Under the pieces are notes generated by a model. That model saw nothing but the letters and a program-made list of their open reading frames with translations, ran no database searches and had not been told where the DNA came from. From Winogradskyella epiphytica (GTDB lineage: Bacteria; Bacteroidota; Bacteroidia; Flavobacteriales; Flavobacteriaceae), in NCBI RefSeq assembly GCF_003217215.1, contig NZ_QJTD01000001.1:1-64000 (forward strand): a stretch of 64,000 bases of DNA. Direction: 5' to 3'. Both the position numbers and the translations under genes were made by a program. This document shows positions 38,359-47,610 of the stretch, piece by piece. Positions within the stretch are counted from its first letter, which is position 1. The number at the start of each line of letters is the position of its first letter.

Positions 38359-40989
38359 TTATTTCAAACTTGCTAAACTTGCCTTTATGGTTTCGATTTT
38401 AGCTAAAGCATCTGCTTCCTTTTTCTTTTCCGAAGCTACTACTTGCTCTGGTGCTCCTGCAACAAATCGTTCGTTAGATAATTTCTTTTGAACAGACTTA
38501 AGAAATCCTTCAGTATAGTTTAATTCTTCTGTTAGCTTTTTAATTTCGGCTTCTACATCAATACTGCCTTCCATCGGAATAAAGTATTCATTCGATTTAA
38601 CTCGATAAGTTAAAGCACCTTCAACCGCTTCTGTAACATATTCGAAGCTCTTAAGGTTGCCTAACTTAGCAATAACATCATCAAATGTATTGGCTACCTT
38701 CTCATTATTAACTACAGAAAAATCGATTGCATCTTTAAATGCTATATTCTTTTGTTTTCTAATATTTCTGATTCCAGTAATGACATCTGAAGCGAAGTCG
38801 AATTCAGAAATCAAATTTTCGTTTATTGGCTTAGCTTCCGGCCATTTTGCAACGATTAAAGCTTCTTCAGGAGAACGTTCCTTGATATATTGCCAAATAT
38901 CTTCAGTTAAGAATGGCATAAAAGGATGCACTATTTTTAAGTTATCTTCAAAAATAGACATCACTTTATTATAAGTTGTAGTATCAATAGGTTGCTTATA
39001 TGCTGGTTTAACCATCTCTAACATCCAACCACAAAAATCGTCATAGATTAATTTGTAGATGGCCATTAAAGCATCACTTAATCTGTATTTACTAAAGTGA
39101 TCTTCAATATCGATTAATACTTTTTGGAATTTCGCTTCGTACCATTCTAAAGCTATTTTACTTGAATTTGGTTGCTCAATATCGGCAACTTCCCAAAGGT
39201 TAGTTAACTGAAAGGCATTCCATATTTTGTTTCCGAATCCTTTTCCTTGCTGACATAAAGCTTCATCAAACATTAAATCATTTCCAGCCGCAGAGCTTAA
39301 TAATAGTCCAACTCTAACACCATCAGCACTATATTCCTCAATAAGTTTTAATGCGTCAGGAGAGTTTCCTAAAGATTTCGACATTTTACGTCGTTGTTTA
39401 TCTCTAACTAAACCCGTTAGGTAAACATTTTCAAATGGTCTTTGGTCTTTATATTCATAACCCGCAATAATCATACGCGCTACCCAAAAGAATAAAATAT
39501 CTGGACCTGTAACTAAATCGTTAGTAGGATAGTAATATTTAATTTCTTCGTTTTCTGGATTCCTGATACCATCAAAAACACTCATTGGCCATAACCATGA
39601 TGAGAACCATGTGTCTAATGCGTCTGTATCTTGAGTTAAATCTTCTGCTTTTAAGCTTGGATTACTCGTAGCCTCTCTTGCTAGTTCCACAGCCTTTTCT
39701 AGCGACTCTGCAACAACAAAATCTTCTTTTCCATCGCCATAGAAATAAGCAGGAATTTGTTGTCCCCAAAGTAACTGACGAGAAATATTCCAATCGCGAA
39801 TATTTTCCATCCAATGTCTATACGTGTTTTCAAACTTCTTTGGAAACAACTTAACCTCTCCAGTCTTCAAAACGGCATCAATAGCAGGTTTCGCTAAATC
39901 TTCCATTTTTAAGAACCATTGATCACTTAGACGAGGCTCAATAACTGCCTTAGTTCGTTCAGAAGTTCCTACTTTATTAAGGTGCGTTTCTGTTTTTACT
40001 AAAACACCGGCATCCTTTAATTCTTTTACAATAGCTTTTCTTACTACGAAACGGTCTTGACCTTCGTAATGCATTCCATAGCTATTTAAACTTGCATCAT
40101 CATTAAATATATCTACAACTTCAAGCTGATGTTTATCACCTAAAACTTTGTCATTTTCATCATGAGCAGGTGTCACTTTTAGACATCCTGTTCCGAATTC
40201 AACATCTACATAGTCGTCTTCAATAATAGGAATTACCCTTCCACAGATAGGAACAATAGCTTTCTTCCCTTTTAAATGTGTAAAACGTTCGTCATTCGGG
40301 TTGATACAAATAGCAGTATCTCCAAATATGGTTTCTGGTCGCGTTGTAGCAATCGTTAATTTTTCATCACTACCCTCCACTTTATATTCTAAATAATAAA
40401 GTGAACCTTGTTGTTCTACATGAATAACCTCTTCATCCGATAAAGTCGTTTTCGCTTCTGGATCCCAGTTCACCATTCTGTAGCCTCGATAGATTAAGCC
40501 TTTGTTGTATAAATCAACAAACACCTTAATTACAGCTTCAGACATTTCGTCATCCATGGTAAACTTGGTTCGGTCCCAATCACAAGAACAACCTAACTTT
40601 TTTAATTGTTCCAGGATTACACCTCCATACTCATCTGTCCATTCCCAAGCATATTTTAAAAACTCTTCACGAGATAAATCGTTTTTGTCAATTCCTTGTT
40701 CTTTGAGTTTAGCAACAACTTTAGCTTCAGTAGCAATAGAAGCATGATCGGTACCCGGTACCCAGCACGCGTTTTTACCTAATAATCGAGCACGACGGAT
40801 TAATACATCCTGAATTGTATTATTTAACATGTGCCCCATATGCAGGACTCCTGTTACGTTTGGCGGAGGTATAACAATGGTATAAGGCTCTCTTTCGTCT
40901 GGTTTGGAATGAAAGTATTTGTTCTGCATCCAGTAATCGTACCACTTACTTTCTACTGACGATGCATTATATTTAGATGGGATTTCCAT
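38359..40989 (-). CDS. valS: Valyl-tRNA synthetase
   Basis: 876 aa from [13 protein letters not shown]. An in-frame TTG 11 codons upstream (41022) lies next to the -7 element and is unlikely to be the start. Class I synthetase with HIGH motif as HMGH ([15 protein letters not shown]), KMSKS ([13 protein letters not shown]), CP1 editing domain, anticodon-binding domain and the C-terminal coiled-coil arm (about 805-876). Confidence 0.97.
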   Translation of the reverse strand: MEIPSKYNASSVESKWYDYWMQNKYFHSKPDEREPYTIVIPPPNVTGVLHMGHMLNNTIQDVLIRRARLLGKNACWVPGTDHASIATEAKVVAKLKEQGIDKNDLSREEFLKYAWEWTDEYGGVILEQLKKLGCSCDWDRTKFTMDDEMSEAVIKVFVDLYNKGLIYRGYRMVNWDPEAKTTLSDEEVIHVEQQGSLYYLEYKVEGSDEKLTIATTRPETIFGDTAICINPNDERFTHLKGKKAIVPICGRVIPIIEDDYVDVEFGTGCLKVTPAHDENDKVLGDKHQLEVVDIFNDDASLNSYGMHYEGQDRFVVRKAIVKELKDAGVLVKTETHLNKVGTSERTKAVIEPRLSDQWFLKMEDLAKPAIDAVLKTGEVKLFPKKFENTYRHWMENIRDWNISRQLLWGQQIPAYFYGDGKEDFVVAESLEKAVELAREATSNPSLKAEDLTQDTDALDTWFSSWLWPMSVFDGIRNPENEEIKYYYPTNDLVTGPDILFFWVARMIIAGYEYKDQRPFENVYLTGLVRDKQRRKMSKSLGNSPDALKLIEEYSADGVRVGLLLSSAAGNDLMFDEALCQQGKGFGNKIWNAFQLTNLWEVADIEQPNSSKIALEWYEAKFQKVLIDIEDHFSKYRLSDALMAIYKLIYDDFCGWMLEMVKPAYKQPIDTTTYNKVMSIFEDNLKIVHPFMPFLTEDIWQYIKERSPEEALIVAKWPEAKPINENLISEFDFASDVITGIRNIRKQKNIAFKDAIDFSVVNNEKVANTFDDVIAKLGNLKSFEYVTEAVEGALTYRVKSNEYFIPMEGSIDVEAEIKKLTEELNYTEGFLKSVQKKLSNERFVAGAPEQVVASEKKKEADALAKIETIKASLASLK

Positions 40990-41019
40990 ATTTTGGTATT
41001 GTTTTTGTACTGTAATAGG

Positions 41020-41027
41020 CAAAAGTA
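41020..41027 (-). promoter_or_regulatory. -7 element of valS
   Basis: Minus-strand TACTTTTG (41027-41020), 30 bases before ATG 40989. Supports the shorter valS start. Confidence 0.6.
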
Positions 41028-41121
41028 CTTATAATTCCTTTTTTTAGAAATTAATTAGTGTAAGAATATAGGTGAGAAAACCATAATTTCTGTTAAATGG
41101 AATGCATTACAACTAATATAT

Positions 41122-41152
41122 TTTGATTGGAGGCAAAAAGTGAGTAGTTTTG
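41122..41152 (+). promoter_or_regulatory. Promoter of the DUF1573 gene
   Basis: TTTG (41122-41125), exactly 19 bases, TAGTTTTG (41145-41152); ATG follows at 41175. An exact consensus match. Confidence 0.8.
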
Positions 41153-41174
41153 AATAATCAATTTTAAAATTAAA

Positions 41175-41603
41175 ATGATGAAAAATTTAATAACAATTTT
41201 ATTTGTAGGGTTAATTAGCTTAGGTTCTTTTGCTCAAGAAAAAGTAGCAAAGATCGAGTTTAAAACAGATGTTATTGACTATGGTACTATAGAAAAAGGT
41301 GCTGATGGTGTGCGCGTATTTGAATTTACAAATACTGGAGATGCACCTTTAATTATTTCTAATGTAAGATCGACTTGCGGATGTACAATCCCTAAAAAGC
41401 CTAAAGGTCCTATCATGCCTGGAGAAACTGGCGAGATTGAAGTAAAATATGACACAAACAGAGTAAGCCCAATTAGAAAAACAATTACTGTTATTTCTAA
41501 TGCTGAAACACCAACCGTAGCCTTAAAGATTAAAGGTTTAGTAGTTGACCCTAATAAAACAAGTGTTTTAGAAAAGAAAAGCAAAAGTATGATTGAACAA
41601 TAA
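41175..41603 (+). CDS. DUF1573 domain protein, secreted
   Basis: 142 aa with signal peptide (to about SFAQ). One Ig-like/ASH-type beta-sandwich (DUF1573): FEFTNTGDAPLIISNVRSTC, TIPKKPKGPIMPGETGEIEV, TITVISNAETPTVALKIKG. The family is abundant and exported in Bacteroidota; function unknown. Own promoter and terminator. Confidence 0.9.
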   Translation: MMKNLITILFVGLISLGSFAQEKVAKIEFKTDVIDYGTIEKGADGVRVFEFTNTGDAPLIISNVRSTCGCTIPKKPKGPIMPGETGEIEVKYDTNRVSPIRKTITVISNAETPTVALKIKGLVVDPNKTSVLEKKSKSMIEQ

Positions 41604-41625
41604 TCAGTCATAAAATAAGTTTATA

Positions 41626-41658
41626 AGTGAGTTCTCAAATTGAGAGCTCATTTTTTTT
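41626..41658 (+). terminator. Terminator of the DUF1573 gene
   Basis: TGAGttCTCAA / TTGAGagCTCA hairpin followed by eight T. Confidence 0.8.
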
Positions 41659-41720
41659 ACAGTAATTTTTCTGTAAGCTTTAATAAATTTCAGACCTTAG
41701 CATTTTAAAAACAATATCAC

Positions 41721-42911
41721 ATGCCAGCAATATCTAAAAAAGGCACTAATATGCCAGAATCACCAATTAGAAAATTGGTACCATACGCAGAAGAAGCAGT
41801 AAAAAAGGGAAAAAAAGTACATTACTTAAATATTGGTCAACCTGACATAAAAACGCCTCAAGTTGCTCTCGATGCGATTAAAAATAACACTCTTGAAACC
41901 ATCGCTTATAGCAGATCGGAAGGTTCTGAAAGTTACAGAACAAAAATCGCAGAATACTATAAGCATAACTCTATTGAAGTTAAACACTACGATATAATTG
42001 TTACAACTGGTGGTAGTGAAGCACTTTTATTTGCTTTTGGTAGCATTATGGATGTTGGTGATGAAATTATTATTCCAGAACCGTTTTATGCGAACTACAA
42101 CGGATTCTCAACGGCGTCTGGTGTAAACGTTGTTCCTGTTATTTCTAAGATTGAAGATAATTTTGCATTACCTCCTATTGAGGAATTTGAAAAATTAATC
42201 ACTCCAAAAACTAAAGCTATTTTAATTTGTAATCCGGGAAACCCGACAGGTTATCTGTATTCAAAAGAAGAAATAAAACAACTTGCTTCGATTGTAAAAA
42301 AGCATGATTTATTTCTAATTGCAGATGAAGTCTACCGTGAATTTGTTTACGATGGCATTGAACATTATTCAATTTTACAAGAACCTGGTTTAGAAGAACA
42401 CGCTATTGTTATTGATTCCGTTTCTAAACGCTATAGTATGTGTGGCGCACGTATTGGATATTTAGTTTCAAAAAACAAAGCCTTTATCAAAACAGCTTTA
42501 AAATTTGCTCAAGCAAGATTAAGTCCTCCAACTCTAGCTCAGATTGCTTGTGAAGCTGCTTTAGACACGCCACAAAGTTACTTTGACGAGGTAAAAGAAG
42601 AATATGTAAAGCGTAGAAACACCTTAATTGAAGAATTAGAAAAGATTGACGGAGTCAAAGTCGCAAAACCTAATGGTGCATTTTATTGTATCGCAGAATT
42701 ACCAGTGAAAAATTCTGACGACTTTGCGAAATGGCTTTTAGAATCTTTTGATTATAAGAACAGTACGGTAATGGTGGCTCCTGCTGCCGGATTCTATTCT
42801 ACTCCTGGCGTTGGCCTAAACCAAATTCGAATTGCTTATGTATTAAACGAAGACAGTTTAAGAACTGCTGTTAAAATATTAGAGGAAGCCTTAAAAGTTT
42901 ATAAAGACTAA
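41721..42911 (+). CDS. PLP-dependent aminotransferase, aspartate aminotransferase type (class I)
   Basis: 396 aa fold-type I aminotransferase. Seen: NIGQPDIKTP, TTGGSEALLFAFG, the PLP-contacting ICNPGNPTGYLYS and ADEVYREFVYDG, the Schiff-base Lys in IDSVSKRYSMCGARIGYL, and the C-terminal substrate Arg (GLNQIRIAYVLN). Likely acts on aspartate or aromatic amino acids; the exact substrate cannot be read. Overlaps murB by one base (TAATG), so the two form an operon. Confidence 0.93.
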   Translation: MPAISKKGTNMPESPIRKLVPYAEEAVKKGKKVHYLNIGQPDIKTPQVALDAIKNNTLETIAYSRSEGSESYRTKIAEYYKHNSIEVKHYDIIVTTGGSEALLFAFGSIMDVGDEIIIPEPFYANYNGFSTASGVNVVPVISKIEDNFALPPIEEFEKLITPKTKAILICNPGNPTGYLYSKEEIKQLASIVKKHDLFLIADEVYREFVYDGIEHYSILQEPGLEEHAIVIDSVSKRYSMCGARIGYLVSKNKAFIKTALKFAQARLSPPTLAQIACEAALDTPQSYFDEVKEEYVKRRNTLIEELEKIDGVKVAKPNGAFYCIAELPVKNSDDFAKWLLESFDYKNSTVMVAPAAGFYSTPGVGLNQIRIAYVLNEDSLRTAVKILEEALKVYKD

Positions 42912-43924
42912 TGACCATTAATAATAATGTCTCATTAAAAGCGTATAATACCTTTGGAATAGACGCCAAAGCACAATCGTTTTGCAATATTACATCAATT
43001 AACGTCCTTGCCGATGTCTTAAAAAAACATCGGCAAGAGGCGTTATTTATCTTAGGAGGTGGCAGCAATATGCTCCTCACAAAAGATATCGATGCTTTAG
43101 TTCTTCATATCAATTTAAGAGGAATCGAAGTTGTACGCGAGACTCAAAACACCGTAATTGTTAAAGCTATGGCTGGTGAAAACTGGCATAATTTTGTCCT
43201 ATGGTGTTTAAAACATAATTATGGCGGCATTGAAAATTTATCTTTAATACCTGGAAATATAGGTACTGCTCCTATTCAAAATATAGGTGCTTATGGAGTT
43301 GAACTAAAGGATGTCTTTGTGAGCTGTGAAGCCATGAATATTGAAAATCAAACTATAGACAGCTTTACAAAAGAAGATTGCCATTTCGCTTATAGAGAAT
43401 CTATTTTTAAACAAGACTTAAAAGGGAAATATATAATAACAAGTGTCCAAATTGAGCTCACAAAAAACAATCATCAATTAAACACGGGTTACGGAGCCAT
43501 TCAAACCGAATTAAAAAATCGCAGAATAGAAACTCCAACTATACAGGATATTTCTGAAGCGATTATAGCCATTAGACAAAGTAAATTACCAGACCCAAAA
43601 AAAATTGGTAATTGTGGAAGCTTCTTCAAAAACCCTATAATTACTTTAGATTCGTTTTTAGAATTAGAAAGTAATTTCCCTGATGTCCCATCCTATAAAG
43701 TTTCAGATACTCACATAAAAGTACCAGCAGGTTGGCTTATTGAAAAAGCCGGTTTTAAAGGAAAGCGATTTAATGATCATGGGGTACACAGTAATCAAGC
43801 TTTGGTATTAGTTAATTATGGCAACGCAAGTGGAAAAGAAATTTTTGAACTAGCACAGTTAATCCAAAAAACTATTAAGCGACTATTTGATATTAAAATT
43901 GAGACTGAAGTTAATATAATATAA
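42911..43924 (+). CDS. murB: UDP-N-acetylenolpyruvoylglucosamine reductase
   Basis: 337 aa, type I MurB (E. coli length). FAD-binding motifs LFILGGGSNMLL and NLSLIPGNIGTAPIQNIGAYG, the substrate Arg (FAYRESIFK) and the proton-donor Ser in GNCGSFFKNP. NADPH-dependent step forming UDP-MurNAc. Translation is coupled to the preceding aminotransferase. A strong hairpin lies inside its 5' coding part (43001-43044). Confidence 0.97.
   Translation: MTINNNVSLKAYNTFGIDAKAQSFCNITSINVLADVLKKHRQEALFILGGGSNMLLTKDIDALVLHINLRGIEVVRETQNTVIVKAMAGENWHNFVLWCLKHNYGGIENLSLIPGNIGTAPIQNIGAYGVELKDVFVSCEAMNIENQTIDSFTKEDCHFAYRESIFKQDLKGKYIITSVQIELTKNNHQLNTGYGAIQTELKNRRIETPTIQDISEAIIAIRQSKLPDPKKIGNCGSFFKNPIITLDSFLELESNFPDVPSYKVSDTHIKVPAGWLIEKAGFKGKRFNDHGVHSNQALVLVNYGNASGKEIFELAQLIQKTIKRLFDIKIETEVNII
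43001..43044. other. Strong inverted repeat inside murB
   Basis: Perfect 11-bp arms CTTGCCGATGT (43007-43017) and ACATCGGCAAG (43027-43037) around a 9-base AT loop, with outer AACG/CGTT (43001-43004, 43041-43044). No T-run on either side, so it is not a terminator. Confidence 0.7.
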
Positions 43925-43927
43925 AAC

Positions 43928-43957
43928 AAAAGTCACAATTTTCATTGCGACTTTTGA
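43928..43957 (+). terminator. Terminator of murB
   Basis: AAAAGTCaCAA-TTTTCA-TTGcGACTTTT just past the stop codon. Confidence 0.75.
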
Positions 43958-44035
43958 CTTTAGAATAATTTGGTTTAAAAATGCTATTAATCAAACTCTT
44001 ACTAAGGTAAAACCATTCTAATATTGTATAATTAT

Positions 44036-44049
44036 CACCATTAATGGTG
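44036..44049. promoter_or_regulatory. Palindrome before the ECF sigma gene, possible operator
   Basis: CACCATTAATGGTG is a perfect 14-bp palindrome. It lies 76 bases before the sigma gene start and 12 bases upstream of a near -7 element (TATATTTA at 44062-44069), where it would overlap the promoter. Confidence 0.45.
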
Positions 44050-44125
44050 TAATTAATTATTTATATTTACGTGAATAAGTTCAATTTGGACGTTTCATAA
44101 CAGAAAATAACTATAATTTAACATT

Positions 44126-44659
44126 TTGAGCACTACTCCTACAGAAGATAAAATCATTGAACTCCTTGGTAAAGGAGATAAGCGTGCTTTAAACTTACTT
44201 TACGAAAATTACTCCAATAGTCTTTATGGTGTGATTCTAAAAATCACCATCAATGAAGAGATCGCTCAAGATGCTTTGCAGGAAACCTTTGTTAAAGTTT
44301 GGAAAAACGCTTCAAAATACGATGCTTCAAAAGCTAAGCTATTTACTTGGTTGTTTCGTATTGCGAGGAATACAGCCATTGATAAACTCAGAAGTTTCAA
44401 TAATCGCTTTCATAAAGAAGTCCAAATTGAAACTTCAGACGTATATATATTACCAACATCGAACTTTAATCAAGATGTCATGGACATCAAAGAACATGTT
44501 GGAAAACTAGAAGAAAAATATCAAATTGTGTTAGACGCATTGTTTTTTCAAGGCATGACACAACAAGAGGCTAGCGAAGAATTAGACATTCCTCTTGGCA
44601 CGATTAAATCTAGATTAAAAATAGGACTGCGCGAACTTAGAAAAGTTTACCATCCATAA
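44126..44659 (+). CDS. ECF RNA polymerase sigma factor
   Basis: 177 aa, sigma-70 ECF type. Region 2 (NLLYENYSNSLYGVILKI, ALQETFVKVWKNASKYD, FTWLFRIARNTAIDKLR) and region 4 helix-turn-helix (FQGMTQQEASEELDIPLGTIKSRLKIGLREL). The start is TTG at 44126; no in-frame ATG occurs before region 2. Followed 5 bases later by its anti-sigma gene. Confidence 0.94.
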   Translation: MSTTPTEDKIIELLGKGDKRALNLLYENYSNSLYGVILKITINEEIAQDALQETFVKVWKNASKYDASKAKLFTWLFRIARNTAIDKLRSFNNRFHKEVQIETSDVYILPTSNFNQDVMDIKEHVGKLEEKYQIVLDALFFQGMTQQEASEELDIPLGTIKSRLKIGLRELRKVYHP

Positions 44660-44670
44660 ATTATTTGATC

Positions 44671-45471
44671 ATGGAAACAAAATTAAACAACTTTTTAAAC
44701 TCAGACCTTCTCAGTCGGTATTTGGTCGGAGACACTTCTTTGGAAGAATCTAAGGAGGTAGAACATTTTATTTCGAATTACCCGAAAGCAGCACAAGCAT
44801 TTGATGAGCTTCAGAATAATATAGAAATTGTAGCAAAAGTTGGAGCTGAAGAAGCACCAAATCATATCTTAAGCAATATCTTAGATGCCATAGAAGATAA
44901 ACCTACGGATTCTAAAGTAATTCATATGGCTCAGAGCAGAAGAACACCTTGGTTTAGTTTTGCGGCGAGTGTAGCTGCTGTAGTATTTGCAGTGACCTCA
45001 TTTATGCTTTATCAAAAAAATCTTCAACTAACTAGTGAAAACAATATCGTCGTTGAAGAAATTTATGATTTGCGTAGTGATATCGAATATAACAATTCGA
45101 AACTGGATGAATTATCAAGAGAGTTATTGAAATTAAACAATCCGAATTCTAAAAAATATGTCATAAACGGTAACGAACGTGCAAAGAATTTAAAGACGGT
45201 TGCATATATCAACCCTGTTGAAAAAACATCTATGATTGATGTTATTACATTACCTCGTTTACCAGAAGAGCAGCAATACCAAATTTGGGCAGAACTTCAG
45301 GACAGAATGGTTAACTTAGGGATCTTAGATGAGTCTGATCGTAAGTTGAAACAAATCCCTTATATGGAAGATGCCTTAGCATTAAGTATAAAGATTGGAA
45401 ACAAAGGTGACAATACAGAAGAAAATAGCACGGAAGTTGCTGAAATATCTCTAAAAGATAAAGAGAATTAG
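44671..45471 (+). CDS. Anti-sigma factor, RskA-like
   Basis: 266 aa from ATG 44671 (a TTG two codons earlier is less likely). N-terminal cytoplasmic part that would hold the sigma factor (SRYLVGDTSLEESKEVEHF), one transmembrane helix (about 92-112), a short coiled coil and a C-terminal periplasmic anti-sigma-K/RskA domain (LPEEQQYQIWAEL). The last RskA strand motif (GGSPxPT) is not seen and the tail is acidic. Should hold the upstream ECF factor at the inner membrane. Confidence 0.9.
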   Translation: METKLNNFLNSDLLSRYLVGDTSLEESKEVEHFISNYPKAAQAFDELQNNIEIVAKVGAEEAPNHILSNILDAIEDKPTDSKVIHMAQSRRTPWFSFAASVAAVVFAVTSFMLYQKNLQLTSENNIVVEEIYDLRSDIEYNNSKLDELSRELLKLNNPNSKKYVINGNERAKNLKTVAYINPVEKTSMIDVITLPRLPEEQQYQIWAELQDRMVNLGILDESDRKLKQIPYMEDALALSIKIGNKGDNTEENSTEVAEISLKDKEN

Positions 45472-45492
45472 AACATATTAAATAAAGATTTT

Positions 45493-45527
45493 AAAGAGGC
45501 GTAGTTTTAACTATGCCTCTTTTTTTA
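45493..45527 (+). terminator. Terminator of the sigma/anti-sigma operon
   Basis: AAAGAGGCgTAGTT / AACTAtGCCTCTTT stem followed by T-run. Confidence 0.85.
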
Positions 45528-45607
45528 TATCAAAAGTTCTTCTATGAAAGTTAGGTTCCTTATAAATTCTCGACTAAAAAAGCTATCGCATATAAACGCA
45601 AAAGTAT

Positions 45608-45615
45608 TATCTTTG
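45608..45615 (+). promoter_or_regulatory. -7 element for the Cys-rich protein/glycosyltransferase genes
   Basis: TATCTTTG, 19 bases before ATG 45635. No clear -33 box. Confidence 0.55.
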
Positions 45616-45634
45616 CACTAAATTAAGCATTACA

Positions 45635-45838
45635 ATGAAATTATTACTTCTTACTCTTGGATTACTCGCCTTAGGTGTAGCAGGAATAACCATAAAAATA
45701 TGGGCTAAAAAGGACGGTAAATTTGCTGGCACTTGCGCAAGTCAAAACCCTATGCTTAATAAAGACGGTGAAGCTTGTGGATTTTGTGGAAAATCACCTG
45801 AAGAATACAAAAACTGCAACGAAACTCAACATTCTTAA
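45635..45838 (+). CDS. Small membrane-anchored Cys-rich protein
   Basis: 67 aa: one N-terminal helix (about 2-24) and a short exported or cytoplasmic tail with cysteines in GTCASQNP and ACGFCGKSPEEYKNC. The last set resembles a half zinc/iron knuckle (CxxC plus a later Cys). No known family recognised. Six bases before the glycosyltransferase gene, so co-transcribed. Confidence 0.75.
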   Translation: MKLLLLTLGLLALGVAGITIKIWAKKDGKFAGTCASQNPMLNKDGEACGFCGKSPEEYKNCNETQHS

Positions 45839-45844
45839 GTCTCA

Positions 45845-46957
45845 ATGATACTATCCACAGTATTGTTTTACGCATTTATTGCGGTGGTTGGTATTCAAGT
45901 AGGTTATTATTCTAGTTTCTTATTTTCGTTTAGTATTAAGCGTGCAGAATTGCATAACTCAAATCAATTCCCGGCATCCGTAATTATCTGTGCAAAAAAT
46001 GAAGCCGAGAATCTTAAGAAAAATTTACCTCTAATAATTGATCAGGAGTATCCCAATTTCGAAATTGTTTTAGTTAACGATGGCTCTTCGGATAACACCT
46101 TGAAAATAATGAAAGCTTTTGCTGAAAAACACAGCCATATAAAGCTTGTCAATGTCATTCCAACTGAAGCTTTTTGGGGAAATAAAAAATATGCACTCAC
46201 TTTAGGCATAAAAGCTTCCACACACAATGTGTTAGTATTTACAGATGCCGACTGTGTACCTAATTCTAATCAATGGCTTTCACAGATTGTTATTAATTTC
46301 TCGAAGAGTAAAACAATTGTTTTGGGTTATGGAGCTTATGCTAAAAAGAAATTATCCTTTTTAAATAAACTTATACGCTTTGAAACGGTGATGACAGCAC
46401 TACAATATTTTAGTTATGCTAAAATGGGAATGCCTTATATGGGAGTTGGTAGAAATATGGCTTACAGAAAAGAATTATTTTTTAATAACAGTGGATTCAA
46501 TAGTCATATGACTCTAAAATCTGGAGATGATGATCTGTTTATTAATGAAGTTGCAACCCCATCTAACACAGCACTATGTTTTACTAAAGAAAGCTTTACC
46601 ATATCTGAACCCAAAACTACTTTTAAGGATTGGATTCTTCAAAAAAGAAGACATATTAGTACGGCTAAATTTTATAAACAGAAGCATAAATTTCTTTTAG
46701 CTCTATTCTATTTTACCAATTTATCATTTTGGATTTTAGGGACTCTTCTTTTAATCACTCAAATCTATTGGCCTTGGGTAGCTATACTTATAGGCATTCG
46801 TTTCATTATACAATGGCTATGTTTTGGTTTAACCGCAAGAAAATTTGAAGAAACAGACCTTATCATCTTCGCACCTTTCTTGGAATTATTTTTAATTAGT
46901 GCACAATTAAGTATCTTTATTGCTAATCTCATATCTAAACCAAAACATTGGAAGTAA
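45845..46957 (+). CDS. Family 2 glycosyltransferase, membrane-bound
   Basis: 370 aa GT-A enzyme: N-terminal helix, SVIICAKNEAENLKKNL, VLVNDGSSDNT, DxD motif in FTDADCVP, acceptor-site GDDDLFINEV and a QKRRH motif in place of QxxRW, then two to three C-terminal helices. Probably builds an envelope glycan or glycolipid; the substrate is not readable. Its last 10 bases overlap the next sigma factor gene. Confidence 0.92.
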   Translation: MILSTVLFYAFIAVVGIQVGYYSSFLFSFSIKRAELHNSNQFPASVIICAKNEAENLKKNLPLIIDQEYPNFEIVLVNDGSSDNTLKIMKAFAEKHSHIKLVNVIPTEAFWGNKKYALTLGIKASTHNVLVFTDADCVPNSNQWLSQIVINFSKSKTIVLGYGAYAKKKLSFLNKLIRFETVMTALQYFSYAKMGMPYMGVGRNMAYRKELFFNNSGFNSHMTLKSGDDDLFINEVATPSNTALCFTKESFTISEPKTTFKDWILQKRRHISTAKFYKQKHKFLLALFYFTNLSFWILGTLLLITQIYWPWVAILIGIRFIIQWLCFGLTARKFEETDLIIFAPFLELFLISAQLSIFIANLISKPKHWK

Positions 46958-47493
46958 AAGAGGCCATTAATCTAGCAAAAAAGAATAATCAAGTCGCATT
47001 CAATTTTCTATTAGACACCTTTTGGAATGACGTTTATTCATTCCAATTGAAACGTACACTAAATGAAAATGATGCTGAAGACATTACGATTCAAACGTTC
47101 TCCAAAGCATTTGATAAGATTAACACCTATAATGAAGATTATAAGTTTAAAACTTGGTTAATTACCATATCGAAAAATATTCATATCGATTTAATTCGAA
47201 AACAGAAAAACTCCATTAACAATACGTCTAAAGATAATGAGGATAATTATTTCGATATTGTTGACGATTCACCTACGCCTGAAGATAAAATTATTACCGA
47301 ACAAAATTTAGCCAAACTTTTACGTGATATTAAAAAACTTAAACCGCACTATCAAGAAGTAATTAATTTAAGGTATTTTCAAGAATTGAGTTATAAAGAA
47401 ATTTCAGAAGAACTCAACGAGCCGATTAATAATGTAAAAGTCAAATTGCTCAGGGCTAAAAAACTTCTTGCTGAAATTATCATTAAGAAGTAA
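46948..47493 (+). CDS. ECF RNA polymerase sigma factor
   Basis: 181 aa, region 2 (NLLDTFWNDVYSF-type start, AEDITIQTFSKAFDKINTY, FKTWLITISKNIHIDLIRK) and region 4 (FQELSYKEISEELNEPINNVKVKLLRAKKLL). Starts with TTG at 46948, inside the last codons of the glycosyltransferase gene (10-base overlap). No anti-sigma gene adjoins it; lipA follows. Confidence 0.93.
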   Translation: MEVKEAINLAKKNNQVAFNFLLDTFWNDVYSFQLKRTLNENDAEDITIQTFSKAFDKINTYNEDYKFKTWLITISKNIHIDLIRKQKNSINNTSKDNEDNYFDIVDDSPTPEDKIITEQNLAKLLRDIKKLKPHYQEVINLRYFQELSYKEISEELNEPINNVKVKLLRAKKLLAEIIIKK

Positions 47494-47580
47494 AACTAAT
47501 AGAGCTAAAATTCTAAATTTCTATTTGAGTTCTACCCCTGTATCTTTCTCTACGATAAACTATTTTTATTATTTACTTTG

Positions 47581-47588
47581 TATCTTTG
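47581..47588 (+). promoter_or_regulatory. -7 element of lipA
   Basis: TATCTTTG, 22 bases before ATG 47611. It lies inside an in-frame 5' extension of the lipA frame and so supports the shorter start. Confidence 0.6.
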
Positions 47589-47610
47589 TTTTCTGAAATT
47601 GAAAAATTGC

